DNA from: Membranipora membranacea
Taxonomy: Eukaryota > Bryozoa > Gymnolaemata > Cheilostomatida > Membraniporidae
Assembly (NCBI GenBank): GCA_914767715.1
Contig: OU612075.1
Span: 4,526,001 to 4,590,000, forward strand
Reading direction: 5' to 3'
Length of the DNA stretch: 64,000 nucleotides
Shown: in pieces, positions 1-13,796 of the stretch
How positions within the stretch are numbered: position 1 is the first letter of the stretch
Layout of the letters: the number at the start of each line of letters is the position of its first letter
The notes under the pieces: model-generated
The model's input: only the letters and a program-made list of their open reading frames with translations
The model's database searches: none
Told to the model about the DNA's origin: nothing
Translations under genes and position numbers: made by a program

Positions 1-2588
1 AAAACATTGAAAGGTTCCATGAGGTGGCCATTCAAAATTCAAAATCCAGAGAGGGTCTAGTTTGCTGATTCATTGTTTGATGATAGATGAAAAAAAATAA
101 TAAGCTTATTGGTGCTTATATCTAGTTGTCGAAAAACATTGAATCAAACCGAAATGAAATCAAGAAAATTAAGGAATAGTATCTCAAAAGCGAAATGGGG
201 CGAACATAAAATGAAAAATTCAACTTGTCAATTCAAAAAGTTCAAAATAATAAAATAAAGAAGGATTTTGGATTTTAAAAACGCGGTTTAAAGATTGAAA
301 CTAGGACCCTTGATTTTGTTCCTTGAGTGGATTGTGTTAGAAAAGTCAATGATCAGCTGATTTTAAGCATAAATATCAGGATGCAAATAAAAATATGGCG
401 TGTCAGTTTGAAAAAGTTCGAAGCAGCTTGCACCATTTTCTATCTAGCTAAATTTCCTACAGGCCTACTCGTTGGTTTGTTGTTTGTCCACAGCTCCCTC
501 CTCCGCTGTAGACCGAGCGTGTGAACGGGTTTGTCTAGTTGTCTCTAGATCAAATTTAATCCAATTGTCTGCATTCCATATGCTCCCTTCCTGGGGTGTG
601 ACCAGTGGAGGGGAAGCAGCTCCGAATGCAAGCAAATGGACCAAACTTGGTGCAAGTAGTCTCAGACTTCTAGGATGATGGTCGCTTCCACTGATACGTT
701 TTTATCGTCAGCGCTGATTAGCGTTGTATCACTGTATCTATCTCTCATAGGTACTCCACGACTTCCTACAGGCCTCAATCCACTGTTCCCAAAGGGTGAT
801 GTTGCAACCGGTACCTCACCCTAGAAGGGAAACTCAATACTCTAATTATCATATTAATGATTGGAATTGCTTGCCCTTTGTTTACATTGTGTGTAGTTCT
901 GTTTGTGGGCAAAACAAAATTATTAGTGGAAAAATCCTTTGTTCAAAATCTTCGACATTGAGTTAAATCGTTTCCCAATTAGAGTAGTGTTGTTTAACCT
1001 TGTTCACGTGGCCACGGGTTTTGGTTTGTTTGGTTTAAAAAACCAAAACCCTTAGCCACGTGAACAAGGCTAAGTGTTGTTACCTCTAATAACAGGGGGA
1101 TATTCTGAAAGACATTTGGATTATCCCTCTTCCACCAGAGAAACAAACTTGATCTATGTACAACGCCTTGATATAATCATGGTTATTAGAGAGGGGGCTA
1201 GGCTAACTATTAAAGACTATGTGTTTGACCCAGTTTGTGCAGTATTGAATAAAAGTATGCTTAGCCTTTCGTATACACCAGGCGGCTAAAGTCCAATTTA
1301 AATTACTTAACTACTGTTAGCTTATTGTGCTGCTTCTAGACATTGTTTTACCCTTTGGATCTGAAGTTGACCAAGCTCCAGATGTGGACATCTCATTTAA
1401 CTTTTATCCAGAACAGACAAGAACACTTCCTGCAAAACAAATAGCAGTGCTGCATGCAAAACAAAGCATCAACGGAACGAAGCATGCTAACAAAACTCCC
1501 AGAATGCAACTTTAATCATGTGAAAATCACAGCGAGATCAGATCAAACCTTTAAACTCATCATGAACTAATCTCCATGTGAAATCCTGAAAATTGCATTC
1601 TGGGATATCATTGTTTCAAAGCCATAAACATTTGATATGACATGACATTGGCAAGGATATTCAGACTTACATGGGTAGCATTTCTGATGTCACATCTAAA
1701 AGATAAAATAGCGGGGGAGATAAAGGATAAGCTGAGACAATCAAGCTGGCTCTGATCTGATTGGTCAATCAGAGCCAACACATCGGCTAACATCAAGCAC
1801 ATTGATACAAAATCTCACTCAAAGGATATTTCGGTGAACATAGGAAACGTTGGAAGGAGGTAGAAAGTGTTTGTATTAAGTTATTTGATGGGAAGAGTTA
1901 AGTTTTATGGTGAGGGTCACATCTTATGAAAAATGATTACCCTTTTCCTGGAATTGAGTGGCTGACTTTGTCGGATCTGAGAAGGTTTGGGGGCAGTTGG
2001 TGGTGGGTTTTGTTGTACTGGGCTATAATTCAAGCCCCTGGAACCCACCGAAAATCGGCTCGGTTTTCTCTGATAAAATAGATGAATCGACACCGTTGTG
2101 TATCAAATCTCAAGAAATTTGGCAACGAGCTGGCCTCACTAAATCCACATGCTTATTCTCTAAATGCTGGTTTATTTTGGTGGAACATTGACTGAAGGAG
2201 GAAACAGTTTCCACGACATAAAATGCGAAGCAGAGGTACACCTGACAGTACAGCCGTACATTACATATACATGTGGGAGTTATCATGTTCTCGACAAACA
2301 CTGAACTTGTACTCGCCGGATATTTTTGTAGGTAAGCAACATGTAAGCAGTTACTAGGTTTATATACCTCCTAATGCCTGGTTCTGTCCACTTTTGTAAC
2401 CAAAGCTTAGCACTGCTACAGACTAGAATACTGTAAATTTTGGTGAAATACATTTCTAACTGAATGAATACACCCGGGTAACAATCAATGATGAGTTGTT
2501 TGCACCCATTGCCGGCAGTGAATAGCGATCGCCCTACCTGATTGCTATCTTCCTGTCTCGCCACCCTCCCATCCCCAAATAGAGGTTC
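1..2588. other. Gene-free left flank with foldback repeats
   Basis: No reading frame here has a recognisable domain or paired splice sites. Two inverted-repeat structures stand out, at about 550-660 and 994-1073. Around 1735-1800 there is a short palindromic stretch built on GCTCTGATCTGATTGG, a motif that recurs near 20250 and 24500. The stretch lies 3' of the potassium channel gene and may include its 3' UTR, but I could not place a convincing poly(A) signal. Confidence 0.5.
994..1073. repeat. Foldback hairpin
   Basis: A near-perfect inverted repeat has arms reading TTGTTCACGTGGCCACGGG and its complement, separated by about 15 bases rich in TTTGG and AAACC. It could fold into a stem of about 30 bp with a short loop. 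It is probably a small foldback or MITE remnant. No target duplication was identified. Confidence 0.7.
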
Positions 2589-5500
2589 TTATGCATACAT
2601 TACCTGTGGTGTAATAGTACTAGGTGGTGCAGACATGGTGTTATTATTGACTGACTGAGTTACTATCGATTCCTCCACCACTACGGGCATTTCTTCTACT
2701 GCAGCTATCGGTTTGGCTGAATCTACCTGATCCACCGCATTCTTCTTTTCAACAAACGGTTCTGGCTGACTTTCAGTAGTTGTGCTCGTGTTAAATGTTG
2801 TACTACTGCTATTAAGTATTGTCCGGTCCAATGAGGGTGTGATTGTAGGGGTTGGTGTCCGGTCAATTGAGGGTGTGATTGTAGGGGTCGGTCTTGGCCT
2901 CTGCCTTACTGTTGTGCTGTTATTATTGTTCTCATATCTCTCACTTGATGTTGATGATGTCATCGAGGTCGTTGACGTGTCAAGTTTAGGAGTTGTCCTT
3001 TCTTCTGTCGGAGTGGAACTTGTGCTCGACTTTTTCTCAGCTTCCATCTGCTGAATGCCTAATGCATGATCTATGCTTCCTGTATAGTCAGTTATTTGGC
3101 TCTGCAAACATGACGATTATAAAATGATCCTCAACATTGTACGCAGCTTGCTCATTTGATTGTTTTGAAACCAAATATTGCTATTAAATATGCTCCTTAA
3201 TTCGCACATAAATTGGTACAAATGGAACAAGTACACTGTGATTGCTTGCGACCTCAGCGGGTCCTCATCAGTTTATATACATAACAGTCTCTTGAGGTCT
3301 TGATGTGAACAAGGCCATGCCTTCCTTTACACTCTGAGGATGTAACCGCTGAGGATCAGCTGTGGCTCTATGTGTATAAATGTTCAGAATTGGAATCATT
3401 ATGCAAACCAATCCGCAAATTACATATCTGAGATTGGAGTTCCACTTGCCTAAAACTGATAAAACTAGGACCTAGAAAGCTTACCTCTAGAAGGTCCTGT
3501 AGGACTGTAAACACAGCTGATAGCAGAGATAATCCGAAGAAGATGTAAAGCGATGTGAATATGAACTTCTTAGGCTGACTCGGTAGAACATCTCCAAATC
3601 CAATAGTACTGCAAAACAAGTGCAGAAATATTTACGCTAGACCCCTTTTCATAAGCTTTATCAACTAAAAGTAATTTTATCATATTTACCATATTAATTT
3701 AGCTAACAACGCGAGTAATTTCAATGGAAAATTGCCCAAACCAGATGCTTCTGTCGAACTTACAATGAATAATGGTGCCTGCTCAGAATCTTACTCTAAT
3801 TTACCGCAGAGAACAAAGGTAATTCTATCAGTCAGGTGTGACTTTCAAGCTTTACAGGTTTGTTTTATCCTATACATCCTACATATACACATGCAACAGT
3901 GTAGATGACTTTTTATCAGATAGCCAAAAAGGTAACATGATATTGAAGTTGTTGATACCTGCACAAGGAGTGGGCAACTCCTTCAGCATCATGTAATTAT
4001 CATCCTGCTTCAACAAAGAGCTACGAGGACATAAAGCAGATATGACCTGATATTGCTACCCCCGGGATTCCTATGCTTACAAAATATTCTGGGATGCACT
4101 GTCTTGCTGCTTACCTTGTACTGACAAAGATAAAATAGACAGCGTCCAGGTAAGACCAGTCTTCCTCCCAGCTTCTGTACATGAGAGCTCCCAGAAAAAG
4201 ATAGAGAGCACATAACCAGCATAGAACCACAAAGGAAGCTCTCCCTGACATAGCGTCAATATCATCCTGCGGGGGCCACAACTCCCGGAGATTCCTTTTG
4301 CTGTAATATGCAAATCAAAACTTGACATCGCTAGCAATATCTTGTGCTTACGGTGTAGGGCAGTCTAAGTATTTTAATGAAATCTTGTAGTGCTAAGCGC
4401 CCTCAATTTATGATAATCACCATGATAGCATCTCTACAAGATCAAGTTTCAGGAACCATCTGAATGCTTAAACTAAGGTAGAAAGGGGTCATATGCAAAT
4501 GGAAAAGTAATGAGTTTGTGACCCTCAGATGAGCATGAAGGCTGCTGCTTATTGATTAAGCAGACTCAACACATGGTAATCTCGGAAGTCAATGGTGAGG
4601 AGGAGTGATAACTTAAGATCACTTTATAGGACTAACTCATCATAATAGACTTGCACTGAATGTTATGAGAGTCTGGATCGTTTAGGTCTATGGCCGTTTG
4701 AAAAGGTTAACACTCTCAGATCGTCATGTGCTGCAGTTCCATCATATAACTCAGATAGATGTACTGCATTTAGCGCTGCTCGTGCAGTACGTGCAATCTT
4801 GATGGACAGCTTGGATCGGTGCTCAAAAAGAGCGGATCGGCATAAGTTGAACATGTCTAGATACCAAACCTAAACACATGCTTGAATACTCCTTCTTTTG
4901 CAAAGTAATTAGCTTTATTAGAGCAAAAGCCATTAGAAATCTAGTCTTGGTGAAAGTTCTTAAACTTCACAAGTCACCGTAAATCAAGTATGATCCAATT
5001 TGCCTGCATTCGGAGTTTTGATGAAAGATATTCAAACCATTTTACGGCGGGAAACAGGAACAGTGAACAGGACAAAATTTTAAGCAACCATAAAATTAAT
5101 ATCTCATCTTTTGTTGCACTTACAATTTCGTCAATTTACTTACGTTCCGGCATAGATTTGTTTCTTTACTTTCTTCACTCCATGTTTGACTAATTTAGCT
5201 ATGAGGTTGCCTAAGTCAGCCAATAGGATCAGGCAGAGAGGGATTCCGATAGTACCATAAACTATGGTGGCTATTTTACCCTCATTTGTGACTGGTGCGA
5301 AGTTACCATAACCTGCAAACAAAAAGGAGTTATGAAATATCATAGGAGCTTTACTCACCCGGTCTTATATGAAAGCTAGCTCTCTGTAAAAAACTTGATA
5401 TGATCATGTTCCGTATGTATAACGATTGTTTTAATTTAAAGATATTAAGCGCCATGATGACCATACTTTTAGTTAGTCTTATAAGCTATTTTATTCTAAA

Positions 5501-7256
5501 TATTCTAGTTTCGGTGGTAATACTTTTGCCTGGGTCGCTGGATGTAGAATTTCATCATCAACCACCTTCCAAACAAGGGTGGTCAATAACGGAATGCCAT
5601 TACTAGCGACCCTTTAGTTTATGCTTCTAGCCAGAGAGTCATTTGGCCATTATAATGCTGTCACTCACCGATAGTAGTGTATACAGTTCCAGCGTAGAAT
5701 AGACTTCCCCAGAAGTCCCACTTCTTAGCGCTCTCGTACTCATGTTGTGACACATCAGTGATATCGACACCGTGTGATGTCGCCTCGGCCAGGTCCTCCA
5801 CATAGTAATTCAGTAACCTCTCTACCATCATAGTCCAGTTTCCCTTATCCAACTTCTCAGATCCAATCCTACAGTGTTCAAAAGAGGTTGTTACTTTGAT
5901 AGTTTGAGCTCTCAAACTTCTGCCCTCTCGCCCACCTAGGGCTGAAGGGAAAGGGGTTTGGACTATACACAAAGAGTGGTGCTGTATTTTTACAAAAATG
6001 TGTACAGGCTCTCTACGTATAGGAGATGGCTGATCTTTGAAAAAAAACGGCACATTTGTGGTATATCTACAAATACATTTTGTGTTAAGGTTTGAGGTCG
6101 AATATTAAGTATTAATAAAATTATCAAATCATCCTGCAGAAGTCAGGATCTCAGAGAGTTGCATTTTGGGAATGGTAACACAAGCCGTCTGCAATAATTG
6201 CTCACCAGTATAATTATGCTTCTAATCTAAGCACTGTTGTTATCTCATTTGAAGCATTTGCTATCTTAAAGGGCAACCAAGGTTTCAAACAACTTCTCAT
6301 TGATGGCCATTGATTAATAGCAGATTGCACCTTCTGCATGGGGAAAAAGACAAAATATAATTCGGATGATTATTCAGCCAGAATTCTTGTGAAACATTTC
6401 TTCCATCAGGTACTCAAACTCAGCTAAAAGAGAATACCACATAGCAGTTTCCTGTTCCTGTTATTATTTAGCCTGGGCTCTATAATTATTACAGCAAAGT
6501 CTTGGAACCTCCCCTAAACTGAAGTGTTACCCATCTTAGAGTCAGCAACTACTTTGAGTTTTGCATCGCGTAATGCACAAAGCTGATGCTGCCCAGCACA
6601 TTATTTGCTACCCATTGCTGCGAAACCTTGGTTGCCCTTTAAAGTGCAACCAAGGTTTCAAACAACTTCTCATTGATGGCCATTGATTAATAGCAGATTG
6701 CACCTTCTGCATGGGGAAAAAGACAAAATATAATTCGGATGATTATTCAGCCAGAATTCTTGTGAAACATTTCTTCTATCAGGCACTCAAACTCAGCTAA
6801 AAGAGAATACCACATAGCAGTTTCCTGTTCCTGTTATTATTTAGCCTGTACTCTATAATTATTACAGCAAAGTCTTGTAACCTCCCCTAAACTGAAGTGT
6901 TACCCTGCTTAGAGTCAGCAACTACTTTGAGTTTTGCATCGCGTAATGCACAAAGCTGATGCTGCCTAGCACATTATTTGCTACCCATTAATGCATTGCT
7001 GCGAAACCTTGGTTGCCCTTTAAGATGGCCATCGTACTTACCCTTCGGCTATACTGTTTAGAAATTCATGTTTAGATTGTATAAGATTCCCAGTTGCTGT
7101 TTCTTCGTGCTTTTCCTCTATCGATTGGAATAGTTTAGCGCCTAGGAAACTGTACATAAACATGATTAGTAGAAGTACAATGTGCATGATAGTCTCCCTG
7201 TATCTCTTCCTGCGACGCGCCTCCGCTCGAAACTTTGAACTCGACTCTGATGTCAT
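2589..7256 (-). CDS. Two-pore-domain potassium channel (TWIK/K2P-like)
   Basis: Six exons on the minus strand: 7256-7042, 5868-5669, 5312-5144, 4300-4115, 3608-3485 and 3101-2589. They join in phase to give 468 aa. Family: K2P channels are dimeric K+ leak channels of the plasma membrane. Visible: TM1 at residues 23-44 after a basic N-terminus; an extracellular cap loop with an NWT glycosylation sequon near 82; pore 1 with filter TIGYG (137-141), split by an intron inside the Gly codon; TM2 about 150-172; TM3 about 217-237; pore 2 with filter TIGFG (258-262); TM4 about 274-294. The cytosolic tail of 170 residues is low-complexity Ser/Thr/Pro with a tandem repeat of PTPTITPS(I/L)DRT. It looks complete and functional. 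Uncertain: a CAG/GTAATG donor-like site ten codons before the stop could join a further exon. The channel subfamily cannot be assigned by eye. Confidence 0.93.
6266..7023. mobile_element. Two tandem TTAA-flanked MITEs
   Basis: Two near-identical copies of about 375 bp (6270-6638 and 6643-7019) lie head to tail in intron 1 of the potassium channel. Each has terminal inverted repeats AGGGCAACCAAGGTTTC / GAAACCTTGGTTGCCCT. TTAA stands at the left end (6266), between the copies (6639, shared) and at the right end (7020). TTAA target duplication is the hallmark of piggyBac-type transposons, so these are probably non-autonomous piggyBac-like elements. Neither copy codes for a transposase. Confidence 0.85.
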
Positions 7257-10200
7257 GATGTAGAGTCTGTGCTATAAGGGTGGGTGAATGTTGATGTTAC
7301 TGTTGCGTTTGTTGATGTTGTTGATGTTGTTGTTCGTGTTGCTGCTGTTATCGTTGCTGTCTTTGAGTAGAATAAATCCTTTATGATTGGCTTGGCTTAT
7401 GGATGCTAATATGTAGGATATTCAGTCTCAGGTGTGGATGCCTCTAAGCTAAGGGTGTAAGCGGGAGTTTAGGTTGTAGTTATGCTTATCTGTAAGAAAA
7501 AAATAGAATGTTGAGGAATAATTAGCCTGTAATTGAAACATCCCTAGCAATGCAGTTCATTATTTGATACTAATAGTTTTTATGTCTTTTTCGTTGTGAA
7601 TCAGTAGATATTTGCGGGCTAGTGGCACTTTGCAGGGAGGGGGCATTCTACATGTTTCCCCCACAAAGTGTCATAAGCCAACAATCAAGTCATCACAACT
7701 ATAGGGATCAGATATTGAACTGCATCGCTAGTCATGTTACCTAGCCTTCTCGACGATCCTCTGTCTTGCTTTTGCTCTCAAATCTAAAGAATTCGAGTAC
7801 AGGTAGTGAGCAATTATAAAGAGAACCTGCAACAAGCTATGGTTTTAAAGACAGAGTCCAGCTAACAATAGCTAAGAGCAAAGTATTCACTGGTGAACAA
7901 TTTTGCCTTTTTTCATTTGCAGGAAATAGCCAAACTTATCTCTAGCTAACATTTACATAACTTCATTACTTAGTAAAACCCACAGGCAAACCCCTATGGT
8001 AGAAACTCCCATCATGGCTAGCAAAACATGTCGCTTGGCTTAACTTAACTCTAGCTAATATTAACTTCTCTAGAGTAACTATGGCAGCTTATAGAACATG
8101 CAAAGCTGAGTTTGTGTGTGGCATCCTGGCTTGCTTTTACATTGGAGTCGAGTTAGAAAACTTGTGAACTGTTGCGAGCAAGTGCAATTTTTGTTGTTCA
8201 TGATAAATATTTGACTGTGCATTTATCGTGTAAACTGTCTACAATTCTCACCTGTTTAAGAGAGCAGACCTCCTCAAAAATCGAAACAAAACTTGAGCAG
8301 CAAGTAAACCTCCTTGTACAGCATTACACCCCTCACGAAACTATAAACCGGTATCTAGCCTAAACTATCAGCACTGAACTGATTTATGCTTTGAATAACA
8401 TTATTTGCTCTTAGGGATTATTTTACAACATAAGAAATGTTAGCTCTCCAATTGAGCCGATGAACATCTTAGCGATCAATCTACCTACTGCAGTATTTAC
8501 ACCCAACATGCACATTGATTTATAGTCTGAGTGGTTCTGACATCATATTTCTTAATTAATATCATTAGCTGTCGACGTATCTCAGCAATTAAAGTCAGCA
8601 TTCTTATTGCATAAGTCAGCCACTGTACAACAGGTGGAGTTTTGTTTCTACTGCTGCCACAAACTTTTTTAAGACCGACTGATCTTTGATATGTGACCTA
8701 CTAGAGCTAACAGTGCCGAAGGGCTTAGCAGTGTTATGTTCTTATTCTGAGCTGTTGTGCTGTTACACTGATTTAGGGATCTTTACTCTTAGTATTTTAT
8801 CATTCAGGATTTTACCTCCTTTACATTCTAATTGCGTAACATGAGATATGCAAAGGTAATTTGTAGCAACAGGCGTTTGCAGTAGTTGAACTCTCACTAG
8901 CTGCGCTGAAGCGGGTACTTAGTTTGCATCACTTGCAGCAATGAACTCCCTCTCATTGCATGTAGTGATGCTTCAGCATTCTATAAAATGTATATTGTTT
9001 ATGGGACTGCAAGTGCAACAATTACAACTCACTCTGGTATTATAATATACATCAACATCTTATCCGTAATAGATTTGTTTGTTAATAAACGTGAAGTAAC
9101 CTGACTATCTAATGAACCATGTAGGGCCCTTAATTATACGCTAAGAACAAAACCAGGTATATATGATTAACAAATATAGGTGCTCCCCCCCCCCCTCCAC
9201 ATGGGGAAGATTCATTACCAATCTTAGGAGACCAGTTGTCTTCATTTCCTCAATCTTAACCAAAGTGAATATTCAACAGAAAATGCAATTTTGCTGTCTC
9301 AAGGTCTTCAAATTATTTTATAACATATCCTAAGTAGTACCAAAGGCTGAACCTTAGAGCAATAACATTTTTTTTTACTATGATGGCATCAGGAATGGCG
9401 GTATCATGCTGATCCTATCCTCCCCGATGGCCTTGAGTGACACATGCTACGTGTTATCTGCTCCTGCAAAACTAAATAAGGCAAATTAATTTGAATGATA
9501 ATATATCAGTTAAACTAATTGCAATTGCAAGTAGTTGCTGGGCTGCTCACTTTGCTAAAACTTTCCCCTTTTTCCTCCTGTTCTATTCAATTTACTTCTT
9601 GGTTCGTTGATATCTAGGTGCTTTATTTGTTAACGGACATTATTACTAGCTACTAAAACGCTGCTACAATGATGTTACAGATCTAAGCTAGACAAAAAAC
9701 TGCATTGACATCAAACTACTCAAATTTCAAACATGTTCAGATTCAGATTGCTATGGTCCTTACGCTGGCAGGGCTCTTTTGAAAAAAGATTCTCAAAGCT
9801 AACTTTCCAGGAATAATGCAATCGAAACTGCTAGTCCCTATCCTGACCTCATTCCCTTTAACTTGCTAATTGAGTATTGGGTGGTTAGCAGCTGGAACTA
9901 ATAGGGACTTCTTTTCCCATTTCTAATGTGTTTTGCAGTAGAGATAAGCCCTGAGTTTGATGGCAAATATATATAATTACTTCTTCATAGCTACTCCGCA
10001 AATTATCCATTACAAAAATTTCAAACGACTTAACTTACCTTAAATATTTATATTATAGTATGTCGGCGTGATGTCTTAGCTGATTCTGCGATACATTATC
10101 CATAGCTGTATTAAGGATGATCTCCTGATATCTAAACTGCAGCTAAGATCAGTCCTAATCAGAGCCGACACACACACCGATCGATATAATCAATGATATA

Positions 10201-11216
10201 ACATGACCGGCTAACAAACCCTAGCTCTCCCAGGTGTGTGTGTGTGTGTGTTACCTGTACGAAATAAGCTGATAGGGGAATTGGCTATTACATTTTTTGT
10301 CCCTACCCTAGTTAAGATGATAATAGTTAGGTTATGTGTACTGACTGTATGATAATATAGAGATAAATGTTGCAGTAATCATTCTCCTTTGATTAGTTTA
10401 TATGCTCCTTTTATTTGTTTGAGTCAAAGTACATTGCATCATTAAATAGGTGAAAGAACATAACTCCTCTTTGCATATGCTGGTATAGGAATTCTCGGGT
10501 AGTGTGTATTAACAATATAAGACAAAACTGTGCCTATGGTGCAAACACTGTCTTTGGAACTCAAAAGAATAGTTACTCCTCAAAAATCTCTCTTGTTTCA
10601 ACCAAAATACGTGGTTTACCAAAAAAGCTGGATAGGTTTCTAGGTTCAACATAAGGGAGATATCAAATGTAGCAACATTGAATATGCCTGGCTTAGATTG
10701 GTTCCATCCACTACGACCATTGCTCAAGCATAACATAAAATATAAGTATAAAAATCTGGTACTACTTTCGATAAATTTCTATGAAGCGGGAACTAATACT
10801 CTTCTTGCTGCAAGTTCTAGAACTCTTCCGCTCATTGGCGTTATCATCTAAAAGGGGCCATCTGTTGGTTTCCACAACAACTGAATTCAGAAATTTATCC
10901 GGTATAATGACTATAGGATTGGTGTAGAGCAGATTAGAATCTGGCATAAACATGTACCGCATATACCCAATAGTTCCGCCCTTCACAATCTTCGGCAGTA
11001 CTGGACAACCCAGTTAGTCCTCTTTTATTTTTCTAGTTGTAGTAATTTGGATAACATGATATGTTTATGTTATATCTGGATATTTAACTTAGATAGAGTG
11101 AAGGCTGTTTTCTTTTTCGGGTTTGTATGGTATTCTAGTCACTTTTAATACAGTAATGTTCCTTTAAAGTTAAACTTTGTTGAGTTCAATTCTGCAGCTG
11201 AGTAAGAGTTGACAAC
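7257..11216. other. 4-kb intergenic region
   Basis: This lies upstream of both the minus-strand channel and the plus-strand EMI-like gene, so it should hold both promoters. Right behind the channel start codon is a TGTTGATGT-rich imperfect repeat (about 7290-7366), perhaps 5' UTR. A C-run (9183-9196) and a GT microsatellite (about 10234-10251) are present. Minus-strand frames at 10986-10762 and 10736-10509 read like ordinary protein but match nothing I recognise; they may be a decayed coding fragment. No RNA gene was seen. Confidence 0.45.
10234..10251. repeat. GT dinucleotide microsatellite
   Basis: A short uninterrupted run of about nine GT units lies in the intergenic region before the first EMI-like gene. 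Confidence 0.8.
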
Positions 11217-13737
11217 ATGCAATCTTATTTACTGGTGGTTCTGTTGGCTGTTGGAGCTTCGGCCCTATCATGGCCTGGAGAGTGAGTGTTTACCGATTTT
11301 ACCTTCCCAATTATGCCTTATCCAATTTTGCGATATCCATCATTACTTGCATTTTTGGTATTGCAGTGGAATTTTGGGTTTAATGACTTAGTGCTCTGTA
11401 GGCTAGGCCTTCTTTTTTCTATACAATGTCCCAGTGATTATACATTGCTGAATTCTATTCATCCATCTAGCTTAAACCTGGGTTCAAACCACACATGTCC
11501 ATTCCGAAACTGGGTGTCTGGCAATATATGAATATATTGCCATTGGGTTTTTTTATGTTCAACAAAGAAAAACTAAAACCAACAAAGGAACCAATCAAAC
11601 ATTGCCCTCGATCCTGTTTCAATTCTCAACTCAAGACAAAGAATATCCATGTTCGCTTCTGCTGTCTTTGTACCAGCCTATGAAACCCTGTTGTTTTCTG
11701 TTTTGCAGCCAAGTAATATGTAGTAAAATGCAGTACATGACTGATGTTCGCTCGTACACCGAGAAGATACCGTACAACAAACAAGAACAGGAGACGGTGC
11801 AGAAGCCATGTCCCCTCAGTAAACTCAAAGTTACGTGAGTGTTCTACCTCACAGAAGTAGTTACTCTGAGCCCCCCAGACTTTTGCTTCCCCCCGCCCGA
11901 CGGCCCCCAGCGAATAGTGTGTATTGGGCATAGAGATAATTCGGCATTCATGTATTGATGCAACCATAAACACATATCACGAGTAAAGTTGTGTACTGTG
12001 TATTTATATGTCTATTGGTAAATCTAAGGATGTTCAGTTCTACTTTGGCAGTGTATTACTCTTTGTTGGTCATTAATAATACAAATGCATATATTCAAAC
12101 TATTCCTACCCTCCAGTAAGTTTCCAACCCACAAATTAACAGTTAATGATGTTATAGTCTGATCTCATGCATACTGTGTCCAACAATTTTGGGCTACACC
12201 TACCTATTCAGGTTCAAATGTAGTTAAAGTTCTAAACATAATCCGTTTTGCTGGCCGAGGAATTTTCAACCATAATGTAATGCGACTAACAGCTAGTTCC
12301 AATGCTGTGTTTTGTTACAGAATGTATGAAAGAGTTGGTAGAGAACTACCCTATGAATGTGACAAGACTAAAGACCCAATCTTCATAACTCAAATGGCTA
12401 CAAAGTAAGTAAAAGACATCCTTTATGGTTGTAAACACATTTTGTCAATGCTGTTAGACTGACAAAAGTTGTCCTCTTCTTTTCTATTGAGAGCATAACC
12501 CTTATAACAATACTAGATCAATAAAAAATCCTACCGTGCTACCATTGTAGTTTCGGATGGGGTAGGGGGTGGGGGCAGAGCTTGTAAACTCTTGCTTAAG
12601 AAATGTCAAAAAGATGGTCATTGTCTTGCCTTTCTTACCATAATAGTATCGAAGGATTAAATTTGACTCATTTCCAGTCAAAGACTTTATGCTGTGAACT
12701 AAATTTTATGTAAAGTTTATATACAATTTTCTATCTCTCTTCTCAGGACATATTATCGATATGCACAGAAGTATGAGTCAGTGAGAGGAGATGCTTACTG
12801 TGACAGAGGAGATATGAAGTGTGCTAACGGTTATGTGGTGTCTGATGATGATGCTGCATGTGAAAGTAAGTTATTGAGCCACTGATATATATTATATTAT
12901 ATTGTATTTTATTATACTATATTGTATTACACTATATTATATTATATTATAAATTCATATGAATGAATTGAGCTGAACGACTATTTGTCAGTACTTGGCA
13001 GTAGTCCTTGATGAATTGCCCTCGTTACTAACCCTGATTTATTTTCTCGGGGAATAGTCTTTGGCCATAAACAATCTGTGCAGCATAGCTTCAGTGGATA
13101 TACAATCCATTCAAATCCAGTATTCTATTGTGGCCCAGAAAGTTTCATATCATAGGAGGTGCATAGGTTTCCTCATTCCAAAACGATGGCTAGGTGGCTG
13201 AAAACCATCGCTGCAGAGCAAAACATATGCTGACACAGTTTGCCCCTGCATTAAGCGCAAAGAATGAATGTTATTAGAAAGAATATTTTTATTTGAATTG
13301 GTATGCGATAAACGATAATGTTTTGGCTTAATAAATAAATTTTGAAAATTGATCCTTAAAGACATGGGAGGCAATTGTGAAACCTGCAAACCTAACGTCC
13401 GAGCTGCCACTCCCCCAAACACTGACAGAAAACACAACCCAGACCTTAGCTAAAAACAAAAGACTCTTAATAATTGCAGATTATGATCTGTTTTGTTGTT
13501 AACTGCTCCATCAGCTTTTAACAGATCATCACATAGAAATTTATATCATTTTTAGGACCGAGACCAACAACAACCGAATGGACTGTCCCACCAACAACAA
13601 CTGAGAGACCGAAACGCGGACGTAAAACAACCACTGATGACGGGATGGGACGGGAGTCAGACAAAACAACATCCAGATACCTCACCACGCCTAAGAAGGG
13701 GACAGGGCGGAAATGGTGGTGGGACATTGTTGGTTAA
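11217..13737 (+). CDS. Secreted single-domain cysteine-rich protein (EMI-like 1)
   Basis: Five exons (11217-11281, 11709-11834, 12321-12404, 12747-12865, 13556-13737) join in phase 2-2-2-1 to give 191 aa. All introns are GT-AG. The N-terminus is a signal peptide ending near SALSWPGD. One domain with six cysteines follows: VICSKM, KPCPL, YECD, AYCD, MKCANGY and AACE. The opening pattern (CxKxxY...PY...KPC) and the final CxNGYxxSxxxxxC recall EMI domains of emilin-type matrix proteins, but the match is by eye and weak. The C-terminus is rich in Thr, Pro, Lys and Arg and ends WWWDIVG. A poly(A) signal lies at 13791. The domain exons are the same sizes as those of the two-domain paralogue at 22469-30881. 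The function is unknown; extracellular matrix or surface binding is inferred. Confidence 0.85.
12880..12955. repeat. TATAT low-complexity tract
   Basis: An imperfect run of TATAT, TTATA and ATTAT units inside the last intron of the first EMI-like gene. It looks like a simple repeat without further structure. Confidence 0.7.
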
Positions 13738-13790
13738 ACATGCAGTATTGAAACTGTTATGTACCAGATAACAATTTGAAATATTTGCAA

Positions 13791-13796
13791 AATAAA
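13791..13796 (+). promoter_or_regulatory. Poly(A) signal of EMI-like gene 1
   Basis: AATAAA lies 54 bases after the stop codon of the gene ending at 13737. Confidence 0.75.

Noticed and set aside
2782-3054. Plus-strand frame of 90 codons rich in Val and Leu
   Set aside because: It is the complement of the Ser/Thr repeat tail of the potassium channel and has no evidence of its own.
10509-10986. Minus-strand frames as a gene
   Set aside because: They read like protein but are in different frames with stops between. No domain or splice pair was found, so they are mentioned only in the intergenic note.
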